DNA from: an uncultured Prevotella sp.
GTDB taxonomy: Bacteria; Bacteroidota; Bacteroidia; Bacteroidales; Bacteroidaceae
Assembly: GCA_900553285.1 (NCBI GenBank)
Contig: USCX01000096.1
Coordinates: 1-5,105 of the forward strand
DNA length: 5,105 nt
Reading direction: 5' to 3'
Position numbers and translations under genes: made by a program. This document shows positions 1 to 5,105 of this stretch, piece by piece. The notes beneath the pieces were generated by a model. The model saw only the letters and a program-made list of their open reading frames with translations. It ran no database searches and was not told the DNA's origin. Position 1 is the stretch's first letter. Every line of letters begins with the position of its first letter.

Positions 1-92
1 TATTGCTTATTATCCGCACCCAAAAAGTTGCATTTATAAGTTGAACTCAAGTGATGTTATTATACTGTAAGACCGTAATTTTCGATAACTGA

Positions 93-113
93 TTGTTATG
101 ACGCTTGTTATGA
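93..113. repeat. Tandem direct repeat TTGTTATGA x2
   Basis: The 9-mer TTGTTATGA occurs at 93-101 and again at 105-113, 12 bases apart. The first copy is also the right half of a small dyad, ATAAC (85-89), five bases, GTTAT (95-99). The pair lies directly beside the GGTAAAC array that starts at 116. This is non-coding DNA downstream of ppdK. It probably belongs to the control region of a gene left of the window, but no regulator can be named. Confidence 0.5.
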
Positions 114-115
114 TT

Positions 116-166
116 GGTAAACCGCAGGTAAACCGCCACCTGATTTCAGGTAAACATTTGGTAAAC
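116..166. promoter_or_regulatory. Phased GGTAAAC repeat array (candidate operator)
   Basis: Four exact copies of GGTAAAC start at 116, 127, 149 and 160, and a fifth starts at 221. The steps are 11, 22, 11 and 61 bases. The skipped 11-base slot at 138 holds the inverted half ACCTGA, which forms a perfect dyad with TCAGGT (138-143 and 146-151, two bases between). Flanking bases are mirrored across the four copies: TT, CA, CA, TT. A 7-base half site with a 4-base spacer is the layout of PhoB/OmpR-type response regulator sites, which are 11-base direct repeats; that comparison is inference and no regulator is identified. The likely target is a leftward gene beyond position 1, because ppdK ends here and has its own promoter on its far side. 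Plasmid-type iterons are an alternative, but nothing else suggests an origin. Confidence 0.55.
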
Positions 167-213
167 TTTCCTGCACATTCTGCACGAAACCCATGTAAAA
201 CCATGCAGAAACA

Positions 214-256
214 ATTAGGCGGTAAACCCCTATACCATAAGAGCTTACCGCCTAAT
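214..256 (-). terminator. Probable ppdK terminator hairpin
   Basis: ATTAGGCGGTAA (214-225) and TTACCGCCTAAT (245-256) are perfect 12-bp inverted arms around a 19-base loop. The structure begins 18 bases after the ppdK stop codon, reading the minus strand. The bases that follow in the transcript (TGTTTCTG) are only modestly T-rich, so this is not a textbook intrinsic terminator, and the loop is long. It could instead protect the 3' end of the mRNA. The left arm also contains the fifth GGTAAAC copy, so the same DNA could act as a protein-binding dyad. Confidence 0.5.
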
Positions 257-274
257 ACTCTGTTATTTAGGTAC

Positions 275-3004
275 TTACAGCGTATCTTCAACCGCTGCCT
301 GCGCCGCAGCTAGGCGGGCGATGGGCACGCGGAAGGGAGAGCAGCTGACGTAGTTGAGCCCTACCTTATGGCAGAATTTTACGGATGAGGGCTCGCCGCC
401 ATGTTCACCACAGATGCCGCATTTCAAGTCAGGACAGACGGAGCGGCCTTTGCGTACAGCCATGTCAATGAGCTGACCTACTCCGTTTTGGTCAAGCACT
501 TGGAAGGGGTCGACAGAGAGAATCTTTTTATCTAAGTATACGGGAAGGAATGACGCGATGTCGTCGCGTGAATAGCCAAATGTCATTTGCGTGAGATCGT
601 TTGTGCCGAAAGAGAAGTATTCTGCTCTTGATGCAATTTTGTCGGCCGTCAGTGCGGCACGCGGGATTTCAATCATTGTGCCGACTTTGTAAGGAATAGT
701 GATACCCGTCTCCTTGAATACAGCTTCTGCTTCGGCTCTGATAACTTCTTCCTGGGCCTCGAACTCGTACAGAATACCCGTGAGTGGTACCATGATTTCG
801 GGGAAGGGATTATAACCTTCCTGTTTCAGTTCGACTGCGGCCGTCATGATGGCACGGGTCTGCATTTGTGTGATTTCCGGGTAAGTGTTGCCCAAACGAC
901 AACCGCGATGACCGAGCATGGGGTTGTGTTCGCATAGGCTGTCAACGCGTTGGCGGATGTGCTCGATGGTGACGCCCATGGCTTTGGCCATTTCTTCCTG
1001 GCCTTTCATGTCGTGGGGAACGAACTCGTGAAGGGGTGGGTCAAGCAGGCGGATGTTGACGGGGTAGCCGTCCATGGCTTTGAAGATGCCTTTGAAGTCG
1101 TTTTTTTGATAGGGAAGCAATTTTGCGAGAGCTTTGCGGCGGCCATCGGTGTCTTGGGCTAAAATCATCTCACGCATGGCGACGATTTTTTCGTTGTCGA
1201 AAAACATGTGCTCCGTGCGGCATAGGCCGATACCCACTGCTCCGAATTTGCGGGCTACTTCGGCGTCGTGTGGTGTGTCGGCGTTAGTGCGTACCTGTAA
1301 GCGTGAGTATTTCGAGCACAGGTCCATTAAAGCTGCAAAGTCACCGGATAATTCGGCGGCTTGTGTCATGAGTTCACCTTTATATACCTCACCATTAGTG
1401 CCGTTCAGCGAGATGAAATCGCCTTCTTTCAGGAGTATGCCATCAATTTCAACTGTGCGGTTTTTGTAATCGACGTTGATTGCTCCTGCTCCGCTGACGC
1501 AGCATTTTCCCATGCCGCGAGCCACTACGGCTGCGTGTGATGTCATGCCGCCCCGGGCTGTTAGGATACCTTCGGCGACGGCCATTCCCGCGAGGTCTTC
1601 GGGAGAGGTCTCAATACGTACCATGATGACTTTATGACCGTCTGCGTGCCACTTGGCCGCATCGTCCGCGAAGAATACGATTTGTCCCGTGGCGGCTCCT
1701 GGAGATGCAGGTAAACCGCGTGTAAGTACTTTGGCTTGGGCTAATGACTGACGATTGAATACGGGGTGAAGAAGTTCGTCAAGTTTTGTCGGCTGGCAGC
1801 GTTCAAGGGCTGTTTTTTCGTCGATAAGTCCTTGGCGAAGTAAATCCATCGCGATTTTGACCATAGCCGCACCTGTACGTTTCCCGTTGCGGGTTTGCAA
1901 GAACCAGAGTTTGCCTTCCTGAACGGTAAACTCCATATCCTGCATGTCGCGGTAATGGTTTTCTAGCTTATTCTGAATAGCGTTGAGCTGTTTGAAGATT
2001 TCGGGCATGGCTTCTTCCATCGACGGATATTTGTTTCTGCGCTCTTCCTCGCTTATGCCTTGCATTTCTGCCCAATTGCGTGAACCTTTAAGGGTGATTT
2101 GTTGTGGAGTGCGGATGCCGGCCACGACGTCTTCTCCTTGTGCGTTGACGAGCCATTCGCCGTTGAATTCATTTTCTCCCGTGGCTGCGTTGCGGCTGAA
2201 GCAGACCCCCGTTGCCGATGTGTCGCCCATGTTTCCAAAGACCATAGCCATGACAGTGACGGCGGTACCCCATTCCGCAGGTATGCCTTCCATCTTGCGG
2301 TAGAGAATGGCGCGTTCATTCATCCAACTGTCAAATACCGCGCAGATTGCTCCCCATAGTTGCGTGATGGGGTCGGTCGGGAAGGGTTCGCCCGTGTGGG
2401 CAAGAATGGCAGCCTTGAAGCGTTTGACAAGTTCTTTAAGGGCGTCGACATCGAGCTCGTTATCGAGTTTGACACCTTTTTCTGTTTTAACGTCCTGGAT
2501 GATGGCCTCAAAAGGATCAATATCTTCCTTGCTGTGTGGTTTTAAACCAAGCACGACATCTCCATACATTTGGATGAAACGGCGATAAGCGTCATAAGCA
2601 AAGCGGGGATTGTTTGTTTTTCGAGCCAGTCCTTCGACGACTTCGTCGTTGAGACCCAAGTTCAGGATGGTGTCCATCATGCCGGGCATCGAAGCGCGTG
2701 CGCCTGAGCGTACGGACAATAGAAGAGGGTTTTCTGGGTCACCGAAGCGGCTGTTCATGAGCGTTTCGATGTGTTTCATGCTGGATGCAACGTCGTCTTT
2801 CAGCAACGCGACTACTTGGTCCTTTCCGGTGGAGTAGTATTCGTTACAGGTTTCAGTGGTTATGGTGAAACCCGGAGGAACCGGAATTCCGATTAGATTC
2901 ATTTCTGCCAGGTTCGCTCCTTTCCCACCCAGCAAATTGCGCATGTCGGCTCGGCCTTCGGCCATTCCGTTTCCGAATGTGTAAACTCGTTTAGTGCTTT
3001 CCAT
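275..3004 (-). CDS. ppdK: Pyruvate, phosphate dikinase
   Basis: This 909-residue cytoplasmic enzyme catalyses the reversible reaction ATP + pyruvate + phosphate to AMP + phosphoenolpyruvate + pyrophosphate. The N-terminal ATP-grasp part (about 1-370) shows NLLGGKGANLAEM (23-35), the SVRSGARASMPGMMDT loop (97-112) and WFLQTRNGKRTGAA (367-380). The swivelling phosphohistidine domain carries LTARGGMTSHAAVVARGMG, with catalytic His490 and Thr488 at the position that is regulatory in plant enzymes. The C-terminal TIM barrel (about 555-909) has GLCRTEHMF (593-601), FGTNDLTQMTFGYSRDD (799-815) and CGICGEHGG, with catalytic Cys865. All key residues are present. The length is somewhat above the well-studied 874-residue Clostridium symbiosum enzyme and usual for Bacteroidota. 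I start at ATG 3004 because conservation begins at MESTKRVYTFGNG and a strong promoter sits just upstream. The frame stays open to an ATG at 3142, but those 46 codons look non-coding and contain the promoter. Confidence 0.97.
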   Translation of the reverse strand: MESTKRVYTFGNGMAEGRADMRNLLGGKGANLAEMNLIGIPVPPGFTITTETCNEYYSTGKDQVVALLKDDVASSMKHIETLMNSRFGDPENPLLLSVRSGARASMPGMMDTILNLGLNDEVVEGLARKTNNPRFAYDAYRRFIQMYGDVVLGLKPHSKEDIDPFEAIIQDVKTEKGVKLDNELDVDALKELVKRFKAAILAHTGEPFPTDPITQLWGAICAVFDSWMNERAILYRKMEGIPAEWGTAVTVMAMVFGNMGDTSATGVCFSRNAATGENEFNGEWLVNAQGEDVVAGIRTPQQITLKGSRNWAEMQGISEEERRNKYPSMEEAMPEIFKQLNAIQNKLENHYRDMQDMEFTVQEGKLWFLQTRNGKRTGAAMVKIAMDLLRQGLIDEKTALERCQPTKLDELLHPVFNRQSLAQAKVLTRGLPASPGAATGQIVFFADDAAKWHADGHKVIMVRIETSPEDLAGMAVAEGILTARGGMTSHAAVVARGMGKCCVSGAGAINVDYKNRTVEIDGILLKEGDFISLNGTNGEVYKGELMTQAAELSGDFAALMDLCSKYSRLQVRTNADTPHDAEVARKFGAVGIGLCRTEHMFFDNEKIVAMREMILAQDTDGRRKALAKLLPYQKNDFKGIFKAMDGYPVNIRLLDPPLHEFVPHDMKGQEEMAKAMGVTIEHIRQRVDSLCEHNPMLGHRGCRLGNTYPEITQMQTRAIMTAAVELKQEGYNPFPEIMVPLTGILYEFEAQEEVIRAEAEAVFKETGITIPYKVGTMIEIPRAALTADKIASRAEYFSFGTNDLTQMTFGYSRDDIASFLPVYLDKKILSVDPFQVLDQNGVGQLIDMAVRKGRSVCPDLKCGICGEHGGEPSSVKFCHKVGLNYVSCSPFRVPIARLAAAQAAVEDTL

Positions 3005-3027
3005 AGTGTTAACGTTTTGCTTATTCG

Positions 3028-3059
3028 CAAAAATATGTAGAACATCTAAAGCAACCAAA
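3028..3059 (-). promoter_or_regulatory. ppdK promoter (Bacteroidales sigma type)
   Basis: On the minus strand, TTTG (3059-3056) is followed by exactly 20 bases and then TATTTTTG (3035-3028). This matches the Bacteroidales primary-sigma consensus of a TTTG/TTG element at about -33 and TAnnTTTG at about -7. Transcription would begin near 3018-3022 and leave a leader of only about 15-20 bases before ATG 3004. A 6-bp inverted repeat, TTTTGC (3015-3020) and GCAAAA (3027-3032), overlaps the -7 box. A second one, AGGCGT (3066-3071) and ACGCCT (3084-3089), lies just upstream of the -33 element. I see nothing else in the gap 3005-3232. Confidence 0.75.
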
Positions 3060-3232
3060 CTTTTGAGGCGTTTTTTGCTATTCACGCCTGCTAATTTGGA
3101 CCATAAGCCGTTTAGTTTTATTAAGGAATAACCCAAAAGCATGTAGCCAAGTTGGATTTATTTCTTTCCGGACAACACCTTGATAGTACAGAATGCTCAA
3201 CTCTGTCATTTTCACAAAATAAAGAAAAGCGT

Positions 3233-3712
3233 TCAGAGCTGGTTGAGTAGCGATGTGCAGGCGTCTTCGAGAAGGTCGATCACGTGTTCAAAGTCATTAT
3301 CTGTACCATAGTAAGGGTCGGGGATATATGTGGCTCGGTGGTGGGTAAGGTAGTCGGCCATGCGGATTAGTTTTGCGCGTGTGCGGGTGGAGTGAGCCAT
3401 TCGTGTGAGGTTGCGTAAGTTTTTTTCGTCCATGGCGACGATGAAATCGAACGTGTGAAAATCTTCCGGGCTGACGGGACGGGAATGATGCGTCAGATGG
3501 TATCCACGTGCCATGGCATGTTTACGCATTCGCGGGTCGGGTAATTCGCCTTTGTGAAAATCGATGAGTCCGGCCGAATCTACGATGAATTCCTCGGTTC
3601 GGCCAGCGCGCGCCGCTAATGTCCGGAATACTTCTTCGCCCATAGGCGAACGGCATATATTCCCCAAACAAACGAAGAGGATGCACTTTTTATGAGGATG
3701 ATTTTGTGTCAT
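3233..3712 (-). CDS. Low-molecular-weight protein tyrosine phosphatase
   Basis: This 159-residue cytoplasmic protein belongs to the LMW-PTP family, which removes phosphate from phosphotyrosine through a cysteinyl-phosphate intermediate. The signature P-loop is at the N-terminus as usual: VCLGNICRSP, giving Cys15-X5-Arg21-Ser22, with nucleophile Cys15. The general-acid motif is PDPYYG, with Asp132 followed by Tyr134 and Tyr135. DSAG (45-48) is the conserved motif after the first helix. The length is standard and no signal peptide is seen. The gene lies 126 bases downstream of xpt on the same strand, and 228 bases separate its stop from the ppdK start. The start ATG at 3712 places the P-loop at the expected position; no clear Shine-Dalgarno precedes it. 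Family members act on tyrosine kinases of capsule or exopolysaccharide synthesis or on other phosphoproteins, and no such partner is visible here, so the physiological target is unknown. An arsenate reductase role is less likely given the complete PTP motifs. Confidence 0.93.
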   Translation of the reverse strand: MTQNHPHKKCILFVCLGNICRSPMGEEVFRTLAARAGRTEEFIVDSAGLIDFHKGELPDPRMRKHAMARGYHLTHHSRPVSPEDFHTFDFIVAMDEKNLRNLTRMAHSTRTRAKLIRMADYLTHHRATYIPDPYYGTDNDFEHVIDLLEDACTSLLNQL

Positions 3713-3778
3713 GTCGAAGTGTAAATGAATAAGGAGGAACGGATTTACGGTTCAGTCTGTGTGAACAGATGGATTCTT

Positions 3779-3795
3779 CATATATATAATATATG
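3779..3795. repeat. AT-rich palindrome between xpt and the phosphatase gene
   Basis: CATATAT (3779-3785) and ATATATG (3789-3795) form a perfect 7-bp inverted repeat around three bases. It lies in the 126-base gap between the two genes. On the minus strand it includes TATATATG, one base short of the TAnnTTTG promoter box, but no TTG element lies about 20 bases upstream, so I do not call a promoter. A second small hairpin, TCTGT (3756-3760) and ACAGA (3765-3769), lies between it and the phosphatase start. Neither resembles an intrinsic terminator with a T-tract. Confidence 0.4.
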
Positions 3796-3838
3796 TGTGC
3801 TTGCTTGGGGCAGTGTCGGCTGTGGCGGCAGATGTGTC

Positions 3839-4393
3839 TTATTCGATGTTGCCGTTTTCATCCACAGTGGCTAATGATTTTACGCGGATACCCAATTGGC
3901 GTAATTTCGTGCCTCCGGCTTGAAATGATTTCTCGATGATGAAGCCCATGCCGACTATTTCAGCGCCAGCTTGTTGCGCCAGTTCGAGGATGCCCATTGC
4001 GGCATTACCGTGGGCTAAAAAATCGTCGACAAAGAGAATATGCTCTCCTTTGTGGAGGTATTCACTGTGGATGCATATGTCATAGTAACGTCTTTTTGTG
4101 AAAGAGAACACCTTGGCGGTGAGTGCGTTTTCCATTGTGTTGGGCTTTGTCTTTTTGGCGAAAACGACCGGGCATCTCATCCGGCTGCCCGTCATGACGG
4201 CCGGGGCGATTCCACTGGCTTCCACAGTGACGATTTTGTCGATGTGTGCGTCTGAAAATTCCCGGACAAATTCGTCTGCGATAGCCTGCATCAGAGTAGG
4301 ATCGATTTGGTGATTGATAAAACTGTCCACTCTTAAAATTCCACCGGGCAGAATTTTTCCATCGCGCAAAATCCGTGTTTTTAATGTTTCCAT
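3839..4393 (-). CDS. xpt: Xanthine phosphoribosyltransferase
   Basis: This 184-residue cytoplasmic type I phosphoribosyltransferase converts xanthine and PRPP to XMP and pyrophosphate, in purine salvage. It follows the Bacillus subtilis Xpt pattern closely from memory: an N-terminal METLKTRILRDGK start, VDSFINHQIDP (22-32), EASGIAPAVMTG (58-69), the stretch ALTAKVFSFTK (90-100) and the PRPP-binding loop ILFVDDFLAHGNA (119-131) with Asp123 and Asp124. VIEKSF-type residues appear as IIEKSFQ (152-158). It is slightly shorter than the 194-residue B. subtilis protein, through a shorter C-terminus. The start at 4393 aligns with the family start and is preceded by AGGAAAC, a weak ribosome-binding sequence. 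A promoter lies about 35-65 bases upstream. B. subtilis xpt is controlled by a guanine riboswitch, but the predicted leader here, about 25-30 bases, is too short for one. The gene is divergent from the secreted-protein gene at 4619. Confidence 0.95.
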   Translation of the reverse strand: METLKTRILRDGKILPGGILRVDSFINHQIDPTLMQAIADEFVREFSDAHIDKIVTVEASGIAPAVMTGSRMRCPVVFAKKTKPNTMENALTAKVFSFTKRRYYDICIHSEYLHKGEHILFVDDFLAHGNAAMGILELAQQAGAEIVGMGFIIEKSFQAGGTKLRQLGIRVKSLATVDENGNIE

Positions 4394-4426
4394 GTTTCCT
4401 GAGTGCTCTTGTGATTTCGTGAAGGC

Positions 4427-4458
4427 ACAAAGATACTTAAATGCGAGCGGAGCGCCAA
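4427..4458 (-). promoter_or_regulatory. xpt promoter (Bacteroidales sigma type)
   Basis: On the minus strand, TTG (4458-4456) is followed by exactly 20 bases and then TATCTTTGT (4435-4427), matching the Bacteroidales -33/-7 consensus. Transcription would start near 4420, giving a leader of about 25-30 bases to ATG 4393. The segment CCGCTCGC (4450-4443) lies between the two boxes and is shared with the two plus-strand repeat copies that face the other way, so this promoter is one arm of a large imperfect palindrome. Confidence 0.75.
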
Positions 4459-4509
4459 CAGAAAAACAGGTTTTCCCGCGGCTTCCCGCTCGCCTTTCGC
4501 TATCTTTGC
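4459..4509 (+). repeat. Promoter-containing repeat, copy 1
   Basis: This is a 51-base unit that recurs at 4544-4594, 85 bases downstream. By my hand alignment the two match at 43 of 51 positions without gaps, and the last 24 bases (4486-4509 and 4571-4594, beginning CCGCTCGC and ending TATCTTTGC) are identical. The unit ends in a -7-type box, TATCTTTGC (4501-4509). Its first 20 bases can form a stem (4459-4466 with 4471-4478) that has two A-C mismatches. The downstream sequence TTCACGAAG resembles the segment after the xpt -7 box on the opposite strand. Confidence 0.7.
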
Positions 4510-4543
4510 TTCACGAAGATAGGATGCGGTTCGGGCAAGCCGT

Positions 4544-4594
4544 CAGAAAAGCGGGCTTTTCTGCGTCTCTCCGCTCGCCTTTCGCTATCTTTGC
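4544..4594 (+). promoter_or_regulatory. Repeat copy 2 with likely promoter of the secreted-protein gene
   Basis: This is the second copy of the 51-base unit. It starts with a perfect hairpin, CAGAAAAG (4544-4551) and CTTTTCTG (4556-4563) around CGGG, and ends with TATCTTTGC (4586-4594), a full TAnnTTTG box. Transcription from it would begin near 4600, leaving a leader of about 15-20 bases before ATG 4619, as is common in Bacteroidales. No TTG is found 19-21 bases upstream of the box, so the -33 element is weak or replaced by the hairpin or the CCGCTCGC segment. Copy 1, with an identical -7 box, could be a second, upstream promoter for the same gene. Confidence 0.55.
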
Positions 4595-4618
4595 CCCGAC
4601 GAATAAACGAATGAGAAC

Positions 4619-5105
4619 ATGAAACGAATGTGGTTATTGTTGGCTGTCGCCCTGTCGGCTGTGACGATGGGCGCGCAAGGCATCGCCGGACAGCGCCTGC
4701 GCTTTGCGGGCGTGCCGTTGGGTGGCGCGTTTCCCGAGTTTGTCGCACAGATGGAGGCGACGGGTTTCGATTGTCTGCAACGCCAGGACACGCTGGCCAT
4801 CCTGAGCGGGAAGTATGCGGGCATCCGCCGGTGTTCGGTCATGGCTTATGCCGCCCCGGCCACGCTGACGACGGACCGCGTGGTGGTGGTCTGCCCGCCT
4901 GAGGACCGGTGGAACAAGCTGGAGGGACGGTATGCGGAGTTGAAGGCCGTACTGACGAACGACTACGGCGCACCGGCCGAGTGTGTGGAGGTGTTCGCGG
5001 GAAAGCAGAAGCCTGTCACCGGCGCTGAGAAGATGTCGGCCCTCTTTGCCGGCGACTGTACGTTCCGCGCGCGGTTTCACACTGTGGGGGGCGACGTCGA
5101 GCTGT
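4619..5105 (+). CDS. Small secreted protein of unknown function (3' end outside the window)
   Basis: 162 codons are present and the frame is still open at the window end, so the gene is truncated by the window. Residues 1-19 are a signal peptide: Lys2 and Arg3, a hydrophobic core WLLLAVALSAV, then MGA-Q with likely cleavage after Ala19. The mature part begins LRFAGVPLGGAFPEFVAQMEA, followed by ILSGKYAG (61-68), a strand of hydrophobics before CPPEDRWNKLEGRY (92-105), then LKAVLTNDYGAPAECVEVF (108-126). From memory this layout (a phrase like F-x-G-x-P-[IL]-x-G-x-F near the start, then G-x-Y/F-A-G and L-x-x-x-Y-G-x-P-x-x-C) fits a family of uncharacterised exported Bacteroides-type proteins; I know no function for it. 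Three cysteines recur in the mature part (52, 72 and 92) with more after. The start at 4619 is chosen over ATG 4628 because it supplies the positive signal-peptide N-terminus. Sampled GC is about 70%, far above ppdK. Confidence 0.8.
   Translation, partial: MKRMWLLLAVALSAVTMGAQGIAGQRLRFAGVPLGGAFPEFVAQMEATGFDCLQRQDTLAILSGKYAGIRRCSVMAYAAPATLTTDRVVVVCPPEDRWNKLEGRYAELKAVLTNDYGAPAECVEVFAGKQKPVTGAEKMSALFAGDCTFRARFHTVGGDVEL

Noticed and set aside
10..18. DnaA-box-like TTATCCGCA together with nearby iteron-like repeats, suggesting a replication origin
   Set aside because: One isolated box with a mismatch to TTATCCACA, no cluster of boxes, and no dnaA, rep or partition gene in the window.
1..28. Leftward promoter with ACTTTTTG as the -7 box (minus strand, 28-21) and TTG 19 bases upstream
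   Set aside because: The most conserved TA of the -7 box is replaced by AC. A leftward promoter is expected somewhere here, but this match is too weak to call.
34..291. 85-codon minus-strand frame over the region downstream of ppdK
   Set aside because: It runs through the repeat array and the 12-bp hairpin, overlaps the ppdK 3' end, and shows no domain or plausible start signal.
98..313. 71-codon plus-strand frame over the GGTAAAC array
   Set aside because: Its composition is dictated by the repeats, it runs into antisense ppdK, and it has no promoter or family-like sequence.
3005..3142. 46-codon N-terminal extension of PpdK from an upstream in-frame ATG
   Set aside because: The extension lacks family-like sequence, is AT-rich, and contains a full promoter (3028-3059), so most transcripts could not encode it. 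PPDK similarity begins at the ATG at 3004.
4394..4430. Guanine/xanthine riboswitch in the xpt leader
   Set aside because: The predicted leader is only about 25-30 bases, far shorter than a purine aptamer of about 70 bases plus an expression platform.
4500..5080. Long minus-strand frames opposite the secreted-protein gene
   Set aside because: High GC keeps antisense frames open. The plus-strand frame has a signal peptide, a promoter and family-like motifs, whereas the antisense products are arginine- and histidine-rich without motifs.

Overview
The window looks like a chromosomal segment of a Bacteroidota genome, most likely of the order Bacteroidales. Evidence for this: (i) two upstream regions carry near-ideal Bacteroidales primary-sigma promoters (TTTG or TTG, 20 bases, then TAnnTTTG); (ii) the starts lack strong Shine-Dalgarno sequences; (iii) pyruvate phosphate dikinase is of the roughly 909-residue type; (iv) a small secreted protein resembles a family I know mainly from Bacteroides and its relatives. 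I cannot name the genus.

Layout from left to right. Bases 1-274 are non-coding and AT-rich. They hold a striking array of GGTAAAC repeats on an 11-base register, a second tandem repeat, and a 12-bp inverted repeat just past the end of ppdK. Bases 275-3004 (minus) are ppdK, pyruvate phosphate dikinase, with its own promoter at about 3028-3059. Bases 3233-3712 (minus) encode a low-molecular-weight protein tyrosine phosphatase. Bases 3839-4393 (minus) are xpt, xanthine phosphoribosyltransferase, with a clear promoter at 4427-4458. Bases 4394-4618 are a divergent promoter region built from three related copies of one promoter-containing repeat, two on the plus strand and one on the minus strand. 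From 4619 to the window end (plus) runs the 5' part of a GC-rich gene for a small secreted protein of unknown function.

The genes are mostly housekeeping. PpdK interconverts pyruvate and phosphoenolpyruvate using ATP/AMP and pyrophosphate/phosphate. Xpt salvages xanthine with PRPP and releases pyrophosphate, which PpdK can use in the pyruvate-forming direction; that link is metabolic, and the sequence does not show that the two are co-regulated. xpt and the phosphatase gene may share a transcript, while ppdK appears to have its own promoter.

I see no new multigene system, mobile element, CRISPR array or RNA gene. The unusual content is in the non-coding DNA: the phased GGTAAAC array, which looks like an operator for a gene to the left of the window, and the duplicated and inverted promoter element between xpt and the secreted-protein gene.
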